From the NCBI GenBank assembly GCA_041603535.1, contig JBFIEE010000011.1:1-64000 (forward strand): DNA of 64,000 bases, written 5' to 3'. The translations under genes and the position numbers were made by a program. Each line of letters opens with the position of its first letter. The first letter of the stretch is position 1. The stretch comes from HB2-32-21 sp041603535. Lineage in GTDB: Bacteria > Pseudomonadota > Gammaproteobacteria > Pseudomonadales > Porticoccaceae. The notes beneath the pieces were generated by a model. That model made no database searches and was not told the origin of the DNA. It saw only the letters and a program-made list of their open reading frames with translations. Positions 43,690 through 53,193 of this stretch are shown here, in pieces.

Positions 43690-44823
43690 TTACATCGCTT
43701 CAGGCGAAGCCGCGCCAAAAAACGATAAAATATTGTCAGCCTGACCGAGGGCATCTCGGTAACCGAGATTGATTAATTCCGTACAAAAGCCGGGTTCAAA
43801 TAACAGGTAGCTGGCAGCGCTCGAGCCGCCGCCTCTGGGTGTCCCACCAAATGCACGGAGAAACATCTTGAGGCTAGTGGGTAGTTCATGGATGTGCTTT
43901 TGGGCGATTTCGTCTATACCGACGGAAGGAGAGATACACAGGTAATCGATGTAACGTAAATCTTTCGCTGCGGCCTGTGCGGGGCACTCTCGGGCTAGTT
44001 TGTTGATGGAGTCGAGGGTTTCGAGATCACTTTCGATGGAATCAATAAAGGCGCTATTGAGTAATTGACCGATCATTTGTGCCGTGGAAGGTGGGTGCTC
44101 AGCTTTTTCTATATCGTCGACATGGATGGAATTATTGCTGACGCCAATAATAAATAATTTCGTCGCGCCCAGATGCAGTGCCGGGCTTAGTGGTTTTAAC
44201 TGGCGCACCGCGCCGTCCCCATAATAGGCATCGTTGACCAGTGTTGCAGGAAAGACGGTCGGAATTGCCGCGGAGGCAATGAGGTGATCCAGCGTCAGGC
44301 CGGTGCGGACGCCAAGGCGTCGACTGCGGTGCCAGTTAGGATGATTGCCCTGAAAAAACGTTACGGAACGGCCGGTACCGTAGTCCATGGCGGTGGTGCT
44401 GACAGCATCGAGCGCGCCGCTGGCAATGGCTTCGTCGATGTAACGAAAGCGAACCAGTTCTTCCAGTAGGTCGCGCAACGGGGAGTTATCCAGCAACGCG
44501 ACCGAGCGCCCTATGCCGTAGCCTCCGTGCACCAGTGACAATGCCAGTCGACAGGTGTTTTTAAAAACCCCCCAGGTATCTGTTCGGTAAATATCTTCTG
44601 ATCGAAGCCCGATCCAGATGGATTCGAGTTTTCGTATACGTTGGCGTAATAAACCCGGCCTGCCCGCGATAGTTAGCGCATTGATGGCCCCGGCAGAAGT
44701 GCCGCAGATGACTGGAAAGGGGTTGTAGGTGCGGCTGGGCAGGAGTTCTGCGACGGCTTTTAGCACGCCGACTTGATAAGCTGCTCGTGCACCGCCGCCT
44801 GACATTATCAAGGCTATGCTCAT
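43690..44823 (-). CDS. Patatin-like phospholipase
   Basis: Lipid acyl hydrolase with a Ser-Asp dyad. The glycine-rich oxyanion motif SGGGARAAYQVGVL is at 8-21, the nucleophile Ser43 in GTSAGAI, and Asp203 in the DGA motif YYGDGAVRQL. The C-terminal part (residues 225-377) has LLNSAFIDSIESDLETLDSI as in RssA/YchK-type or DUF3336-less bacterial patatins. No signal peptide, so probably cytoplasmic or membrane-associated. AGGGAGG-like purines precede the ATG at 44823. A flavodoxin-like gene lies 42 bases upstream on the same strand. Confidence 0.9.
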   Translation of the reverse strand: MSIALIMSGGGARAAYQVGVLKAVAELLPSRTYNPFPVICGTSAGAINALTIAGRPGLLRQRIRKLESIWIGLRSEDIYRTDTWGVFKNTCRLALSLVHGGYGIGRSVALLDNSPLRDLLEELVRFRYIDEAIASGALDAVSTTAMDYGTGRSVTFFQGNHPNWHRSRRLGVRTGLTLDHLIASAAIPTVFPATLVNDAYYGDGAVRQLKPLSPALHLGATKLFIIGVSNNSIHVDDIEKAEHPPSTAQMIGQLLNSAFIDSIESDLETLDSINKLARECPAQAAAKDLRYIDYLCISPSVGIDEIAQKHIHELPTSLKMFLRAFGGTPRGGGSSAASYLLFEPGFCTELINLGYRDALGQADNILSFFGAASPEAM

Positions 44824-44865
44824 AGGGAGGTCGTATGGTTGTTGATCTTATTAATGGTTAATTCT

Positions 44866-45321
44866 CTAAAAAATACCCATGGTCAAACCCGCAGCCATGG
44901 TCAGGCCAAGTTCGGCGCATTTCTCCAGATCACTCGCGGCTAACTCGCCTTTTACAATGACTGGTTCAGCAACTCTTTTCAGTGGGTAACCCAGTGCGAT
45001 CCGGTCAATTTCGCGTACCGCGCCCGTCCCATCGTTGCCGGCGGCAACAAACACACTGTAGGGTAAGTTTAGCGCGTATGGTTCGGCCGGGTAAAAAGTG
45101 CGATCAAAGAAATCCTTGAGGGCTCCGCTCATGTAACCAAAGTTTTCTGGAGTGCCAAAAATGATGCCGTCAGCCCAGAGTAAATCCGCAAGATTGGCAT
45201 CAAAAGCTTTTTTGAACGCAACACTGACACCTTCTTCCTGCTCGGCAGCTGCGAGTACGGCGTTGGCCATTTGGCCGGTTTTATTTCCCTGGGTGTGGTA
45301 GACAATGAGTAAATTTTTCAT
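44866..45321 (-). CDS. Flavodoxin-fold FMN protein / NAD(P)H-dependent oxidoreductase
   Basis: A 151-residue flavodoxin-fold protein. The phosphate-binding loop is YHTQGNKTGQMANAV at 9-23 and the isoalloxazine loop GTPENFGYMSGALKDFFDRT near 55-75, resembling WrbA/multimeric flavodoxin WrbA-like and ArsH-like proteins but shorter. It probably reduces quinones or acts as an electron carrier. Located between patatin and comEC, divergent from the latter. Confidence 0.85.
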   Translation of the reverse strand: MKNLLIVYHTQGNKTGQMANAVLAAAEQEEGVSVAFKKAFDANLADLLWADGIIFGTPENFGYMSGALKDFFDRTFYPAEPYALNLPYSVFVAAGNDGTGAVREIDRIALGYPLKRVAEPVIVKGELAASDLEKCAELGLTMAAGLTMGIF

Positions 45322-45483
45322 CGCGCTAGGCTAAGGAAAATTGGCCTCGAAAGCAAAGATCGCTACACTGGGTCAGCGCTATCGCCTCGGTATCTAAGTC
45401 GATACTAGTTGGCGGCAGTGTACGTGAAAAAAACGCGTCACTAAACTGAATAGCAAAAAAATTGCTCACTACAAGGATGTGGT

Positions 45484-47811
45484 ATGCATTATTACCTGGC
45501 GGTCTTTTGCCTGGCAGTTTATTCCTCCTCACTATGGCCAACCCTGCCCGGCTTATTGGTGAGCGGGGTGCTATGGCTGGCTTGCCTGGTCATCGCTACT
45601 CTGGGTGGGCGCCGGGCTTATGTACTGCTCGCGGCGGCCACCGGCATTCTGTGGGCAACGTGTTGGGGCCACTGGACTCTGGCTGGCGTATTGCCGCTGA
45701 CTGCGGATAAGACTGATTATGTAGTGGTTGGTGTGGTGCGAGGCCTGCCTGAGCCGGGCAGACGGAGCACCCAGTTCATATTGGAAGTGGATTCGGTGCT
45801 GCCAGCCACGACGGTGTCGCCGGACAACCAGTTGCCAGACCCGCTACCACGGATGCCATCCGTCAGGCGCCTGAAGCTGAACTGGTACGGTGCGGACGCC
45901 GTTCAGCCAGGTCAGCGCTGGCAGTTTGTGGTACGTCTGCGTAGCCCGCGGGGCTTTGTTAACCCTGGTGGTCTGGACTACCGGGGCTGGCTATTGCGCC
46001 GCGGTATTTCCGCGACAGGGTATGTACGCCAGTCCCGGCAAACGATGATGCTTGGTGATACTAAACGCTACGGTGTCGATCGTTTCCGGCAGCGTATTCG
46101 CGAGTCGATTGAGCGAATGGATATCGCTGATGCTGGCAAATACCTGCTACTGGCACTGACGATTGGCGACAAGCACGGACTGTCCAGTGATATATGGCAG
46201 AACACGCGCGTAACCGGGACGGTGCATTTGTTGATTGTTTCCGGCCTCCACATCGGCATGGCGGCAACAGCCGGGATGTTGTTTGGATCCGCCCTGTGGG
46301 TGGTTCTATCGGTCGCAGGCTTAAATGTCACGCGCACGCAGATCCGGGCTGGCTTCGCGTGGCTTGCTGCGGCCACTTATGTGGCAATGGCCGGTTTTAC
46401 GTTGCCGACACAGCGTGCGCTGGTAATGATCTCGGTGGTGTGTTTGGCGATTGTGCTGCGGCGCGCTGTGCGCCCCTGGCTGGTGCTGGTCTGGGCGCTA
46501 ACACTTCAGGCTATCATCGATCCCCTGGCGGGACTGTCACCCGGGTTCTGGTTGTCCTATGGGGCGGTCGCGGCGTTTATCTGGTATTTTTCGAGTCGCT
46601 CGCGGTTGAGCTGGGTGCAAAATCTGCTGCGAGCTCAGGTGCTGATGCTGGTTATGTTGGCGGGCGTGCTGAGCTATTTTCAGGGTAGTATCGCGCTCAT
46701 GGCGCCGCTGGTAAATCTTTTCGCCATTCCCTGGCTCAGTATTTTTGTTGTACCACTGGCTTTACTTGGTGTCATGATTTTTCCGCTCAGCGCAGTATCT
46801 GCTAGCTATGTCTGGGAGCTTGCAGCACAACAGCTGTCTGGCTTTGACTGGCTGCTGGCGAAGCTGGCGCATTATGCCTCTTCCGGCGTCTGGCAGGTCG
46901 TTACCGACCAACATGTTCTGGTCGCTGGCGCCGCGATAGTGGCCGGTGTGTTTTTGTTGTTGCCCCGAGGCCTGGGTATTCGCCCAGTGGCGCCGATTCT
47001 GATGGTAGCCCTGCTATTTGTTCAGCCGGCCGAATTACCGATGCTTCGCGTGACTATTCTTGATGTGGGCCAGGGGTTGAGCGTCGTGGTGGAGACTCAA
47101 CAAGGGGTGATGGTCTACGATGCCGGTCCCAAATTTAGCGAGCACTTCGATGCGGGCAGCGCCATTGTCGCACCCTATCTCAGATATCGAGGTATCAGTG
47201 ACGTTGATTTACTGGTAGTGAGTCACAGCGATACCGATCACAGCGGTGGTGTTGCCGGTCTAATGAGCCAGTTTGCTGCGCACCGAGTGTTGGCTGGTCA
47301 GCCGGGCGGAGTGGCTGCGCAGCAGGCAGAGCCGTGCCGAGCGGGGATGAGCTGGCAGTGGGGCGAAGTTGGCTTTGAGGTGATCCATCCTGATGGGGGT
47401 GTGCAATATGCGGATAACAATACTTCCTGCGTTATCGTGATCCGTCTTGCCGATCAAACGGTATTGCTGACGGGCGATATAGACGCAAGTACCGAAACAA
47501 AATTGCTGCAGGCCGGGCGCTTACCGGTGCATGTATCGCTTGTAGTAGCCCCTCATCACGGCAGCAAAAGCTCGTCTGGGTCGGCATTTGTGGCGGCAGT
47601 TGCGCCCGAGCATGTTGTATATTCAGCCGGTTTTCACCATCATTTTGGCCATCCACATGAGGTTGTTGTCCGGCGTTATGCTGCAGTTAACGCGCGACAG
47701 TGGCGCACCGGCGAATCGGGTTCGCTCAGTTTTCACTGGCACGATTCGAACACGGTGCAGGTGACTTCTGAGCGAGAAAAGGTTCGGCGTTATTGGCTTG
47801 AATCGTTTTGA
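45484..47811 (+). CDS. comEC: DNA internalisation competence protein ComEC/Rec2
   Basis: Inner-membrane channel through which single-stranded DNA enters during transformation. The 775-residue protein has an N-terminal DUF4131-type region with two early hydrophobic segments, the central Competence domain (TGTVHLLIVSGLHIGMAATAG near 240 and many membrane segments to about 515), and a C-terminal metallo-beta-lactamase domain with VVSHSDTDHSGGVAGLM (about 577) and APHHGSKSSSG (about 688). Opens a same-strand block with exbB, exbD, msbA and lpxK, the same order as in Pseudomonas and, in part, E. coli (ycaI-msbA-lpxK). Confidence 0.94.
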   Translation: MHYYLAVFCLAVYSSSLWPTLPGLLVSGVLWLACLVIATLGGRRAYVLLAAATGILWATCWGHWTLAGVLPLTADKTDYVVVGVVRGLPEPGRRSTQFILEVDSVLPATTVSPDNQLPDPLPRMPSVRRLKLNWYGADAVQPGQRWQFVVRLRSPRGFVNPGGLDYRGWLLRRGISATGYVRQSRQTMMLGDTKRYGVDRFRQRIRESIERMDIADAGKYLLLALTIGDKHGLSSDIWQNTRVTGTVHLLIVSGLHIGMAATAGMLFGSALWVVLSVAGLNVTRTQIRAGFAWLAAATYVAMAGFTLPTQRALVMISVVCLAIVLRRAVRPWLVLVWALTLQAIIDPLAGLSPGFWLSYGAVAAFIWYFSSRSRLSWVQNLLRAQVLMLVMLAGVLSYFQGSIALMAPLVNLFAIPWLSIFVVPLALLGVMIFPLSAVSASYVWELAAQQLSGFDWLLAKLAHYASSGVWQVVTDQHVLVAGAAIVAGVFLLLPRGLGIRPVAPILMVALLFVQPAELPMLRVTILDVGQGLSVVVETQQGVMVYDAGPKFSEHFDAGSAIVAPYLRYRGISDVDLLVVSHSDTDHSGGVAGLMSQFAAHRVLAGQPGGVAAQQAEPCRAGMSWQWGEVGFEVIHPDGGVQYADNNTSCVIVIRLADQTVLLTGDIDASTETKLLQAGRLPVHVSLVVAPHHGSKSSSGSAFVAAVAPEHVVYSAGFHHHFGHPHEVVVRRYAAVNARQWRTGESGSLSFHWHDSNTVQVTSEREKVRRYWLESF

Positions 47812-47863
47812 GCGGAACCTGATTGTGATAAAGTGAGGCCACTTTTCGGGGCGGGAGTTTATT

Positions 47864-48499
47864 TTGTTCGAACTTATAATTGCCGGCGGCTGGCTTATGC
47901 TGCCGCTATTGCTATGTTCTCTCGCGGTAGTCGTCATTGTCATCGAACGTTATATGTCGTTACGCTCTAGTAAGGTGGTGCCGGAAAATCTTCTCGGCCA
48001 GGTCTGGCACTGGTTAAAGCAGCGCCAGGTCACCGCAGAGAAATTGACCGAACTGAAAAACTCCTCGCCATTGGGCCAGATTCTGGCAGCGGGCCTGAGC
48101 AATTCGGCACATGGTCGGGAAGTCATGAAGGACAGCATTGAAGAGGCTGCCGGTCAGGTGGTTCACAACCTCGAACGGTATATAGCCACGCTGGGCACGA
48201 TTGCTGCTATCACCCCGTTAATTGGTCTGTTGGGGACGGTGGTCGGTATGATCCAGGTATTTACCGCCATCATGCTGGAAGGTACTGGCAACGCGGGTGT
48301 GTTAGCCGGAGGTATTTCCAAGGCGCTCATCACCACCGCAGCCGGATTAAGCATAGCCATTCCCGCGATGGCCTTTCACCGTTATTTCGAGCGCCGTATC
48401 GATTCGCTGGTCGTGGATATGGAGGATCAGGCAGTTAAGCTGGTCGACGCTTTACACGGAGACCGGGTATTGCCGCCCGGAGAGACTAACGCAAAGTGA
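47864..48499 (+). CDS. exbB: ExbB/TolQ/MotA family proton channel protein
   Basis: Membrane subunit that couples proton flow to work in the outer membrane. A first hydrophobic segment (residues 2-28), then SPLGQILAAGLSNSAHGREV and the paired C-terminal helices with ATLGTIAAITPLIGLLGTVVG and GGISKALITTAAGLSIAIPAM, the ExbB signature including the pore-facing Thr. The TTG start at 47864 is supported by GGGAG 6-8 bases upstream and by the missing ATG in this region. The stop overlaps the GTG of exbD by four bases. Placement inside a lipid A operon is seen in Pseudomonas (exbB-exbD-lpxK). Confidence 0.9.
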   Translation: MFELIIAGGWLMLPLLLCSLAVVVIVIERYMSLRSSKVVPENLLGQVWHWLKQRQVTAEKLTELKNSSPLGQILAAGLSNSAHGREVMKDSIEEAAGQVVHNLERYIATLGTIAAITPLIGLLGTVVGMIQVFTAIMLEGTGNAGVLAGGISKALITTAAGLSIAIPAMAFHRYFERRIDSLVVDMEDQAVKLVDALHGDRVLPPGETNAK

Positions 48500-48918
48500 A
48501 ATTTCGTCGTCAGCGGACATCAAGCGAGGGCGTCAATGTTACTCCGCTGATTGATGTCGTTTTTTTGCTCCTCATTTTCTTCATGGTGTCGACGACCTTT
48601 ACCAGGGAAACCCACCTTGTCATTAATCTCCCCGAGGCGGACGCAGCACCGAGTGAGTCGCTGCCCAGATCAATTGACATACTGATCACCGCTGACGGCA
48701 ACTACGCCCTCAACGGAGTCGCTCTGGTTAACAAACAGCTTAAAACTCTGATGGCGGGGTTAAAAGAAGTCTCCAGAGGACAAACCGATATTCCCCTGAC
48801 CATCACCGCCGATGCTGAAACCAGACATCAGGCTGTCGTTGCGGCCATGGACGCGGCTGGGCGCATGGGCTTTGTTAATCTCAGCATCATCACACAGGAG
48901 CCCGAACAGGGCGAATAA
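48496..48918 (+). CDS. exbD: ExbD/TolR family biopolymer transport protein
   Basis: Partner of ExbB. A short cytoplasmic start is followed by one membrane helix with the essential Asp in VNVTPLIDVVFLLLIFFMVST, then a periplasmic domain with DIPLTITADAETRHQAVVAAMDAAG. Translation starts at GTG 48496, coupled to exbB by GTGA overlap. Length 140 is normal. No tonB lies nearby, so it may energise a lipid or iron transporter encoded elsewhere. Confidence 0.92.
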   Translation: MKFRRQRTSSEGVNVTPLIDVVFLLLIFFMVSTTFTRETHLVINLPEADAAPSESLPRSIDILITADGNYALNGVALVNKQLKTLMAGLKEVSRGQTDIPLTITADAETRHQAVVAAMDAAGRMGFVNLSIITQEPEQGE

Positions 48919-48927
48919 AATATCCTT

Positions 48928-50799
48928 ATGGGTTCTTCCTCCACTACGGACAAATCATCCGGCGTCCAGATTTATCTACGGTTGCTGGCTTACCTGAAAG
49001 TTTACTGGAAGGTTTTTCTCGTCAGTGTGCTCGGCCTGTGGCTGTTCAGTGCCATGCAAATCGCCTTTGTCGACTTGCTTGGTTACCTCATCAACGTGCT
49101 TACGGTGGTTACCGGTGATGGCGTGACGATAGAAGGATTCGACATGATGAAAGTCGATTCCGGTATGACAGCTCGTTTCGCCGAGTACCTAATGGCTGAT
49201 GGTGAGGTGCTGGCGCAAAGCCGGGTCGTGCTGCCCACCATGCTACTGTTGCTTGCTGTGGTGCGGGGTATTGGCTTCCTGGTCGGAAATTATGGAATGA
49301 CCTTCGTTTCTCAGTCAGTTGTACATGATTTGCGCAACCAGATATTCAATAAGTATACGCGGATGCCCAGCGCATACTTCGATGGTCACATGAGCGGACA
49401 TATGGTCACGCAATTGACGTTTCACACTCAGCAGGTGATGGGCGCTACCTCAAAGGCGTTAACGACTATCATTCGCGAGGGTGCGCTCGTTATTGGGCTA
49501 CTTGTTTACCTGTTTTATCTGAACTGGCGACTGGCCAGTATCTTTCTCATCATCATGCCGATGATTGCAGCTATCGTCAGCATAGTGAGCAAGCGGTTCC
49601 GCAAACTGAGTAACCGGATTCAGTCTTCCATGGGTGACGTCACACATGTGTCGCAGGAAGCAGTGAGCGGCTATCGAGAGATGCATTTATTTGGCGGTAA
49701 GGATTACGAAACGAGGCGCATGTTGCAGGCCAGCCAGGTCAATCGACGACAGAACCTTAAGATGGCGATTACCGAGGGCTTGAGTACGCCGTTTGTCCAG
49801 ATGTTGTTGGCCGGTGCGTTGGGCTTTCTCATCTGGATGGCCTTAACCCCCGAAATTCTCGCATCAATGTCTACCGGTGGCTTCACCAAGTTTGTTTTTA
49901 CCGCTTCGTTGCTAACCAAACCTATACGGCAGTTAACCGAAGTCAACAGCACTGTCCAGAAAGGTATTGCCGCTGCAGGCACACTCTTTGAAACCCTGGA
50001 TCAGGAAGAAGAAGTTGACACAGGAACGTATGTGGCCGATGCCGTGAGCGGAGAATTCGTCTTCGACGATGTTTCGTTCAGTTATGCGGGGAGTGGCCCG
50101 GAGGTATTGCGCAATATTAGCCTGGTTGCCAAACCGGGCGAGACCATCGCATTGGTCGGTTCGTCGGGGAGTGGGAAAACGTCTCTGGTTAGTCTGATTC
50201 CGCGATTTTATAACTATCAGTCGGGTCAGATACGCCTGGACGGCAAGGATATCACCGAATACACGCTGGTTAATTTACGCAAGCACATCGCGCTGGTCAG
50301 CCAACAGGTCACGCTTTTTAACGATACGGTTTACAACAATATTGCTTACGGGGAGTTGGCGTCCAGCGCGCCGGAAGCTGTTCGCGAAGCGGCGCGCATG
50401 GCGTACGCGCTGGACTTCATCGAGGCGCTGCCCAAAGGCTTTGATACTTTGATTGGCGACGATGGTGTGATGCTATCCGGCGGTCAACGTCAGCGACTCG
50501 CTATCGCCAGGGCGCTCCTCAAGGACGCGCCGATTCTAATTCTCGATGAGGCCACGTCTTCGCTGGATACTGAGTCAGAACGCTATATTCAGGCCGCATT
50601 TGATATCGCCATGAAGGGCCGCACCACATTCGTCATCGCCCACCGACTAAGTACTGTCGAAAATGCCGACAAAATTCTGGTGCTGGAAAATGGCCGAATC
50701 GTTGAGCAGGGCAATCACGTGACGCTCCTGGCCGCCTCTGGTCGCTATGCGCAGCTCTATCGGCAGCAGTTGACCGAGGGCGACGACGCGCTGGCATGA
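48928..50799 (+). CDS. msbA: Lipid A export ABC transporter MsbA
   Basis: Homodimeric ABC exporter that flips lipid A-core across the inner membrane. The N-terminal transmembrane domain (to about residue 360) has QSVVHDLRNQIFNKYTRMPSAYFD and GHMVTQLTFHTQQV; the ATPase has Walker A GSSGSGKTS, the Q-loop, signature LSGGQRQRLAIARALLKDAPILILDEATSSLD and H-loop AHRLSTVENAD. Its 623 residues exceed the usual 580 by an extra loop near residues 50-95 (GVTIEGFDMMKVDSGMTARF region) between the first helices. lpxK overlaps its stop by four bases (ATGA), so translation is coupled. Confidence 0.94.
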   Translation: MGSSSTTDKSSGVQIYLRLLAYLKVYWKVFLVSVLGLWLFSAMQIAFVDLLGYLINVLTVVTGDGVTIEGFDMMKVDSGMTARFAEYLMADGEVLAQSRVVLPTMLLLLAVVRGIGFLVGNYGMTFVSQSVVHDLRNQIFNKYTRMPSAYFDGHMSGHMVTQLTFHTQQVMGATSKALTTIIREGALVIGLLVYLFYLNWRLASIFLIIMPMIAAIVSIVSKRFRKLSNRIQSSMGDVTHVSQEAVSGYREMHLFGGKDYETRRMLQASQVNRRQNLKMAITEGLSTPFVQMLLAGALGFLIWMALTPEILASMSTGGFTKFVFTASLLTKPIRQLTEVNSTVQKGIAAAGTLFETLDQEEEVDTGTYVADAVSGEFVFDDVSFSYAGSGPEVLRNISLVAKPGETIALVGSSGSGKTSLVSLIPRFYNYQSGQIRLDGKDITEYTLVNLRKHIALVSQQVTLFNDTVYNNIAYGELASSAPEAVREAARMAYALDFIEALPKGFDTLIGDDGVMLSGGQRQRLAIARALLKDAPILILDEATSSLDTESERYIQAAFDIAMKGRTTFVIAHRLSTVENADKILVLENGRIVEQGNHVTLLAASGRYAQLYRQQLTEGDDALA

Positions 50800-51854
50800 C
50801 TGCGCTCGAGAGGGCCTGGTATAAACCCCTGGGCTGGTCTGTGCTGCTACTGCCGCTGGCATGGTTGTTTCAAGTTATCGCCAGTATCCGCAAATGTGGG
50901 TTGCAGTGCCGTTATCAGGGCCATGGTTACGGGGTGCCTGTGGTAGTGATCGGCAACATCAGTGTTGGTGGCACGGGCAAAACCCCACTGATTATCGCCC
51001 TGGCCAATGCGCTAATTGAGCAAGGTGTCAGGCCGGGGGTGGTTAGCCGTGGCTACGGTGGCAGCGGAGTCGGTACTGCTGGACGTGTGGGGCCCCGCCA
51101 ACCCATGAGTGTTACGGCAAACAGCGCAGCAGAGCAGAGTGGCGATGAGGCACTGCTTATCGCCAGACGCACCGGATGCCCGGTCGTGGTTTGTGCTGAT
51201 CGGGTAGCGGCCATACACCACCTGTTAGCTGAATACTCGGTCGATATCATTCTTAGTGACGATGGCTTGCAGCATTACCGTATGCACAGGGATCTGGAAA
51301 TTGCTGTTATTGATGGCGTACGTGGCCTGGGCAATCGACTGTGTTTGCCCGCTGGGCCCTTGCGTGAACCGCCCCGGCGTTTACGCAGTGTTGATGTAGT
51401 GGTAATCAATGGCGGCAGTGGCAACCTTGTCTCCAGCGTTGTCACCAACGTTGTCTCCAAGGTTGTCTCGTCCAGGGATGTTGCTGAACACACGCCCGTT
51501 TGCCAGATGACCTTGCGCCCGGACAAATTTGTAAACCTGTCTTCGGGAAAGACCCTCGGTCTTGAGGCGTGGCCGCGTGGGCAGGCCGTACATGCAGTTG
51601 CTGGTATCGGTAACCCGCAGCGCTTTTTTGATTTGCTGATTGAGCTGGGCCTGGTGCCTCGGCTTCATCGATTTTCGGATCACCACCGGTTCACCGTTGA
51701 GGATATTCGTTTTGATGATGACTTGCCGGTTATCATGACGGCGAAAGATGCCGTCAAATGCGAGTCCTGGGCGGATGCCCGGTGCTGGTTCCTTGAGGTT
51801 GCGGCCCTGCCCCCAGCTGAACTAGTGCAATCAATATGTAATAAATTAGATTAA
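50796..51854 (+). CDS. lpxK: Tetraacyldisaccharide 4'-kinase LpxK
   Basis: Phosphorylates the lipid A precursor at the 4' position. N-terminal anchor helix WSVLLLPLAWLFQVIASIRK, P-loop NISVGGTGKTPLI near residue 54-66, LSDDGLQHYRMHRDLEIAVIDG near 152 and AGPLREPPRRLRSVDVVVINGG. The 352-residue reading contains an insertion after VVINGG: four 4-residue units of the type N-V-V-S encoded by a 12-bp tandem repeat. Catalytic motifs are intact, so it should work. Downstream, the Trm112-like small gene usually found before kdsB is missing. Confidence 0.94.
   Translation: MTALERAWYKPLGWSVLLLPLAWLFQVIASIRKCGLQCRYQGHGYGVPVVVIGNISVGGTGKTPLIIALANALIEQGVRPGVVSRGYGGSGVGTAGRVGPRQPMSVTANSAAEQSGDEALLIARRTGCPVVVCADRVAAIHHLLAEYSVDIILSDDGLQHYRMHRDLEIAVIDGVRGLGNRLCLPAGPLREPPRRLRSVDVVVINGGSGNLVSSVVTNVVSKVVSSRDVAEHTPVCQMTLRPDKFVNLSSGKTLGLEAWPRGQAVHAVAGIGNPQRFFDLLIELGLVPRLHRFSDHHRFTVEDIRFDDDLPVIMTAKDAVKCESWADARCWFLEVAALPPAELVQSICNKLD
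51425..51472 (+). repeat. 12-bp tandem repeat, four units, inside lpxK
   Basis: Units CCTTGTCTCCAG, CGTTGTCACCAA, CGTTGTCTCCAA and GGTTGTCTCGTC start at 51425, 51437, 51449 and 51461. The unit length keeps the reading frame and adds four residues per copy to a loop between the catalytic domain segments of LpxK. Confidence 0.85.
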
Positions 51855-51878
51855 ATATAAATTGTAATCAATTAATAT

Positions 51879-52649
51879 ATGAAATTTATAGTCATTATTC
51901 CGGCCCGCTACGGATCCTCTCGGCTGCCGGGCAAGCCCCTGCGAGATATCGCCGGTAAGACCATGATTGAGCGAGTTTACCGCCAGGCTCGATTGAGTAA
52001 GGCCGAGCGTGTGCTGGTGGCAACAGACGATCAGCGTATCGTTTCGGTGGTTGAGGGTTTTGGTGGCGAGGTTGTTCTGACCTCCAGTCAGCATACGTCG
52101 GGTACTGATCGGCTTGCGGAGGTGACGCAAAGGTACGGTATTGCCGGCGACGCAATCGTGGTTAATGTGCAGGGCGATGAACCCTTGATACCGCCAGCAG
52201 TAATTAACCAGGTGGCCGCAAATCTTGCGGCAAATCCGACGGCTGGCGTAGCGACATTGAGTGAACGGTTGACTGCAGTGGACAGTCTTCTGGATCCCAA
52301 CATCGTCAAGGTTGTCACCGACAGCAATAGTCACGCGTTATATTTCAGCCGGGCGCCAGTGCCCTGGGCGAGGGATCATTTTGGCCACTGCCAAACTATG
52401 CCCGAGTCATTACCGGCAGATTTTAAGTTCTATCGCCATATTGGGCTGTACGCTTATCGCGCCGCCCTGTTGCAGGCGTTTGTCACCTGGCCGGTTGCTG
52501 AGCTGGAGCGAGTGGAGGCTCTGGAGCAGCTGCGGTTTATGTATTACGGCGAGAAAATTCACGTTGCACTGGCCGCTGAAACCGTGTCGCCGGGCGTGGA
52601 TACGGAAGCGGATTTACAGGCAGTGATCAGGCTCGTTGAGGGTTCGTGA
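51879..52649 (+). CDS. kdsB: 3-deoxy-manno-octulosonate cytidylyltransferase KdsB
   Basis: Forms CMP-Kdo for lipopolysaccharide. The start MKFIVIIPARYGSSRLPGKP is diagnostic; DEPLIPPAVINQV and VNVQGDEP (near residue 96) bind metal and substrate, and NPNIVKVVTDSNSHALYFSRAPVPWARD is the family pattern with NIVKVV. PGVDTEADLQAV closes the fold. Length 256. An AT-rich 24-base spacer separates it from lpxK. Confidence 0.95.
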   Translation: MKFIVIIPARYGSSRLPGKPLRDIAGKTMIERVYRQARLSKAERVLVATDDQRIVSVVEGFGGEVVLTSSQHTSGTDRLAEVTQRYGIAGDAIVVNVQGDEPLIPPAVINQVAANLAANPTAGVATLSERLTAVDSLLDPNIVKVVTDSNSHALYFSRAPVPWARDHFGHCQTMPESLPADFKFYRHIGLYAYRAALLQAFVTWPVAELERVEALEQLRFMYYGEKIHVALAAETVSPGVDTEADLQAVIRLVEGS

Positions 52650-52706
52650 CGATATTAGGGTCAAGGTTAGCGGCAGTGTTTAAGCTCAGTCACCGGGGCG
52701 GGACCT

Positions 52707-53192
52707 ATGAATAAGGCCCGGGTCCTGTTTGTTTGCCTGGGAAATATTTGTCGTTCACCGACCGCTCACGGGGTGTTTGAACAGATGGTACGGGCCGAGC
52801 AGCTATCCCATGTCATCACGGTCGATTCCGCGGGTACCGGCGACTGGCACGTCGGTCGTGCACCCGATGAACGCGCGGTGCGCGCCGCGCGTGGACGAGG
52901 TTATGACTTGCGCCACTTACGAGCGCGACAGGTGTGCGTAGATGACTTCGTTCATTACGATTATATTCTCGCCATGGATCGAGCGAACCTCGTTGACCTG
53001 AAACGTCTTGCGCCCGAGCATTTTAGCGGCACGCTGGGCCTGTTTCTTGATTACGCCAGGGCCCTGGGTACGCTAGAAGTACCCGATCCATACGGGGGTG
53101 GCATGGACGGTTTCGAGCAGGTGCTGGCGTTGATCGAAGACGCGTCCCTGGGCCTGCTGGAGCACCTTAAAACGCGGCACAAGGCTGGCTGA
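52707..53192 (+). CDS. Low molecular weight protein-tyrosine phosphatase family
   Basis: A 161-residue LMW-PTP fold protein: the active loop CLGNICRS puts Cys10 and Arg16 in C-x5-R, and the general acid Asp lies in VPDPYGGG near residue 131. In this position of the kdsB-murB cluster the protein is conserved in pseudomonads and relatives (PA2978-like), with possible roles in exopolysaccharide kinase control; the true substrate is unknown. Starts at ATG 52707 with a weak ribosome site and ends one base before the GTG of murB. Confidence 0.92.
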   Translation: MNKARVLFVCLGNICRSPTAHGVFEQMVRAEQLSHVITVDSAGTGDWHVGRAPDERAVRAARGRGYDLRHLRARQVCVDDFVHYDYILAMDRANLVDLKRLAPEHFSGTLGLFLDYARALGTLEVPDPYGGGMDGFEQVLALIEDASLGLLEHLKTRHKAG

Positions 53193-53193
53193 A

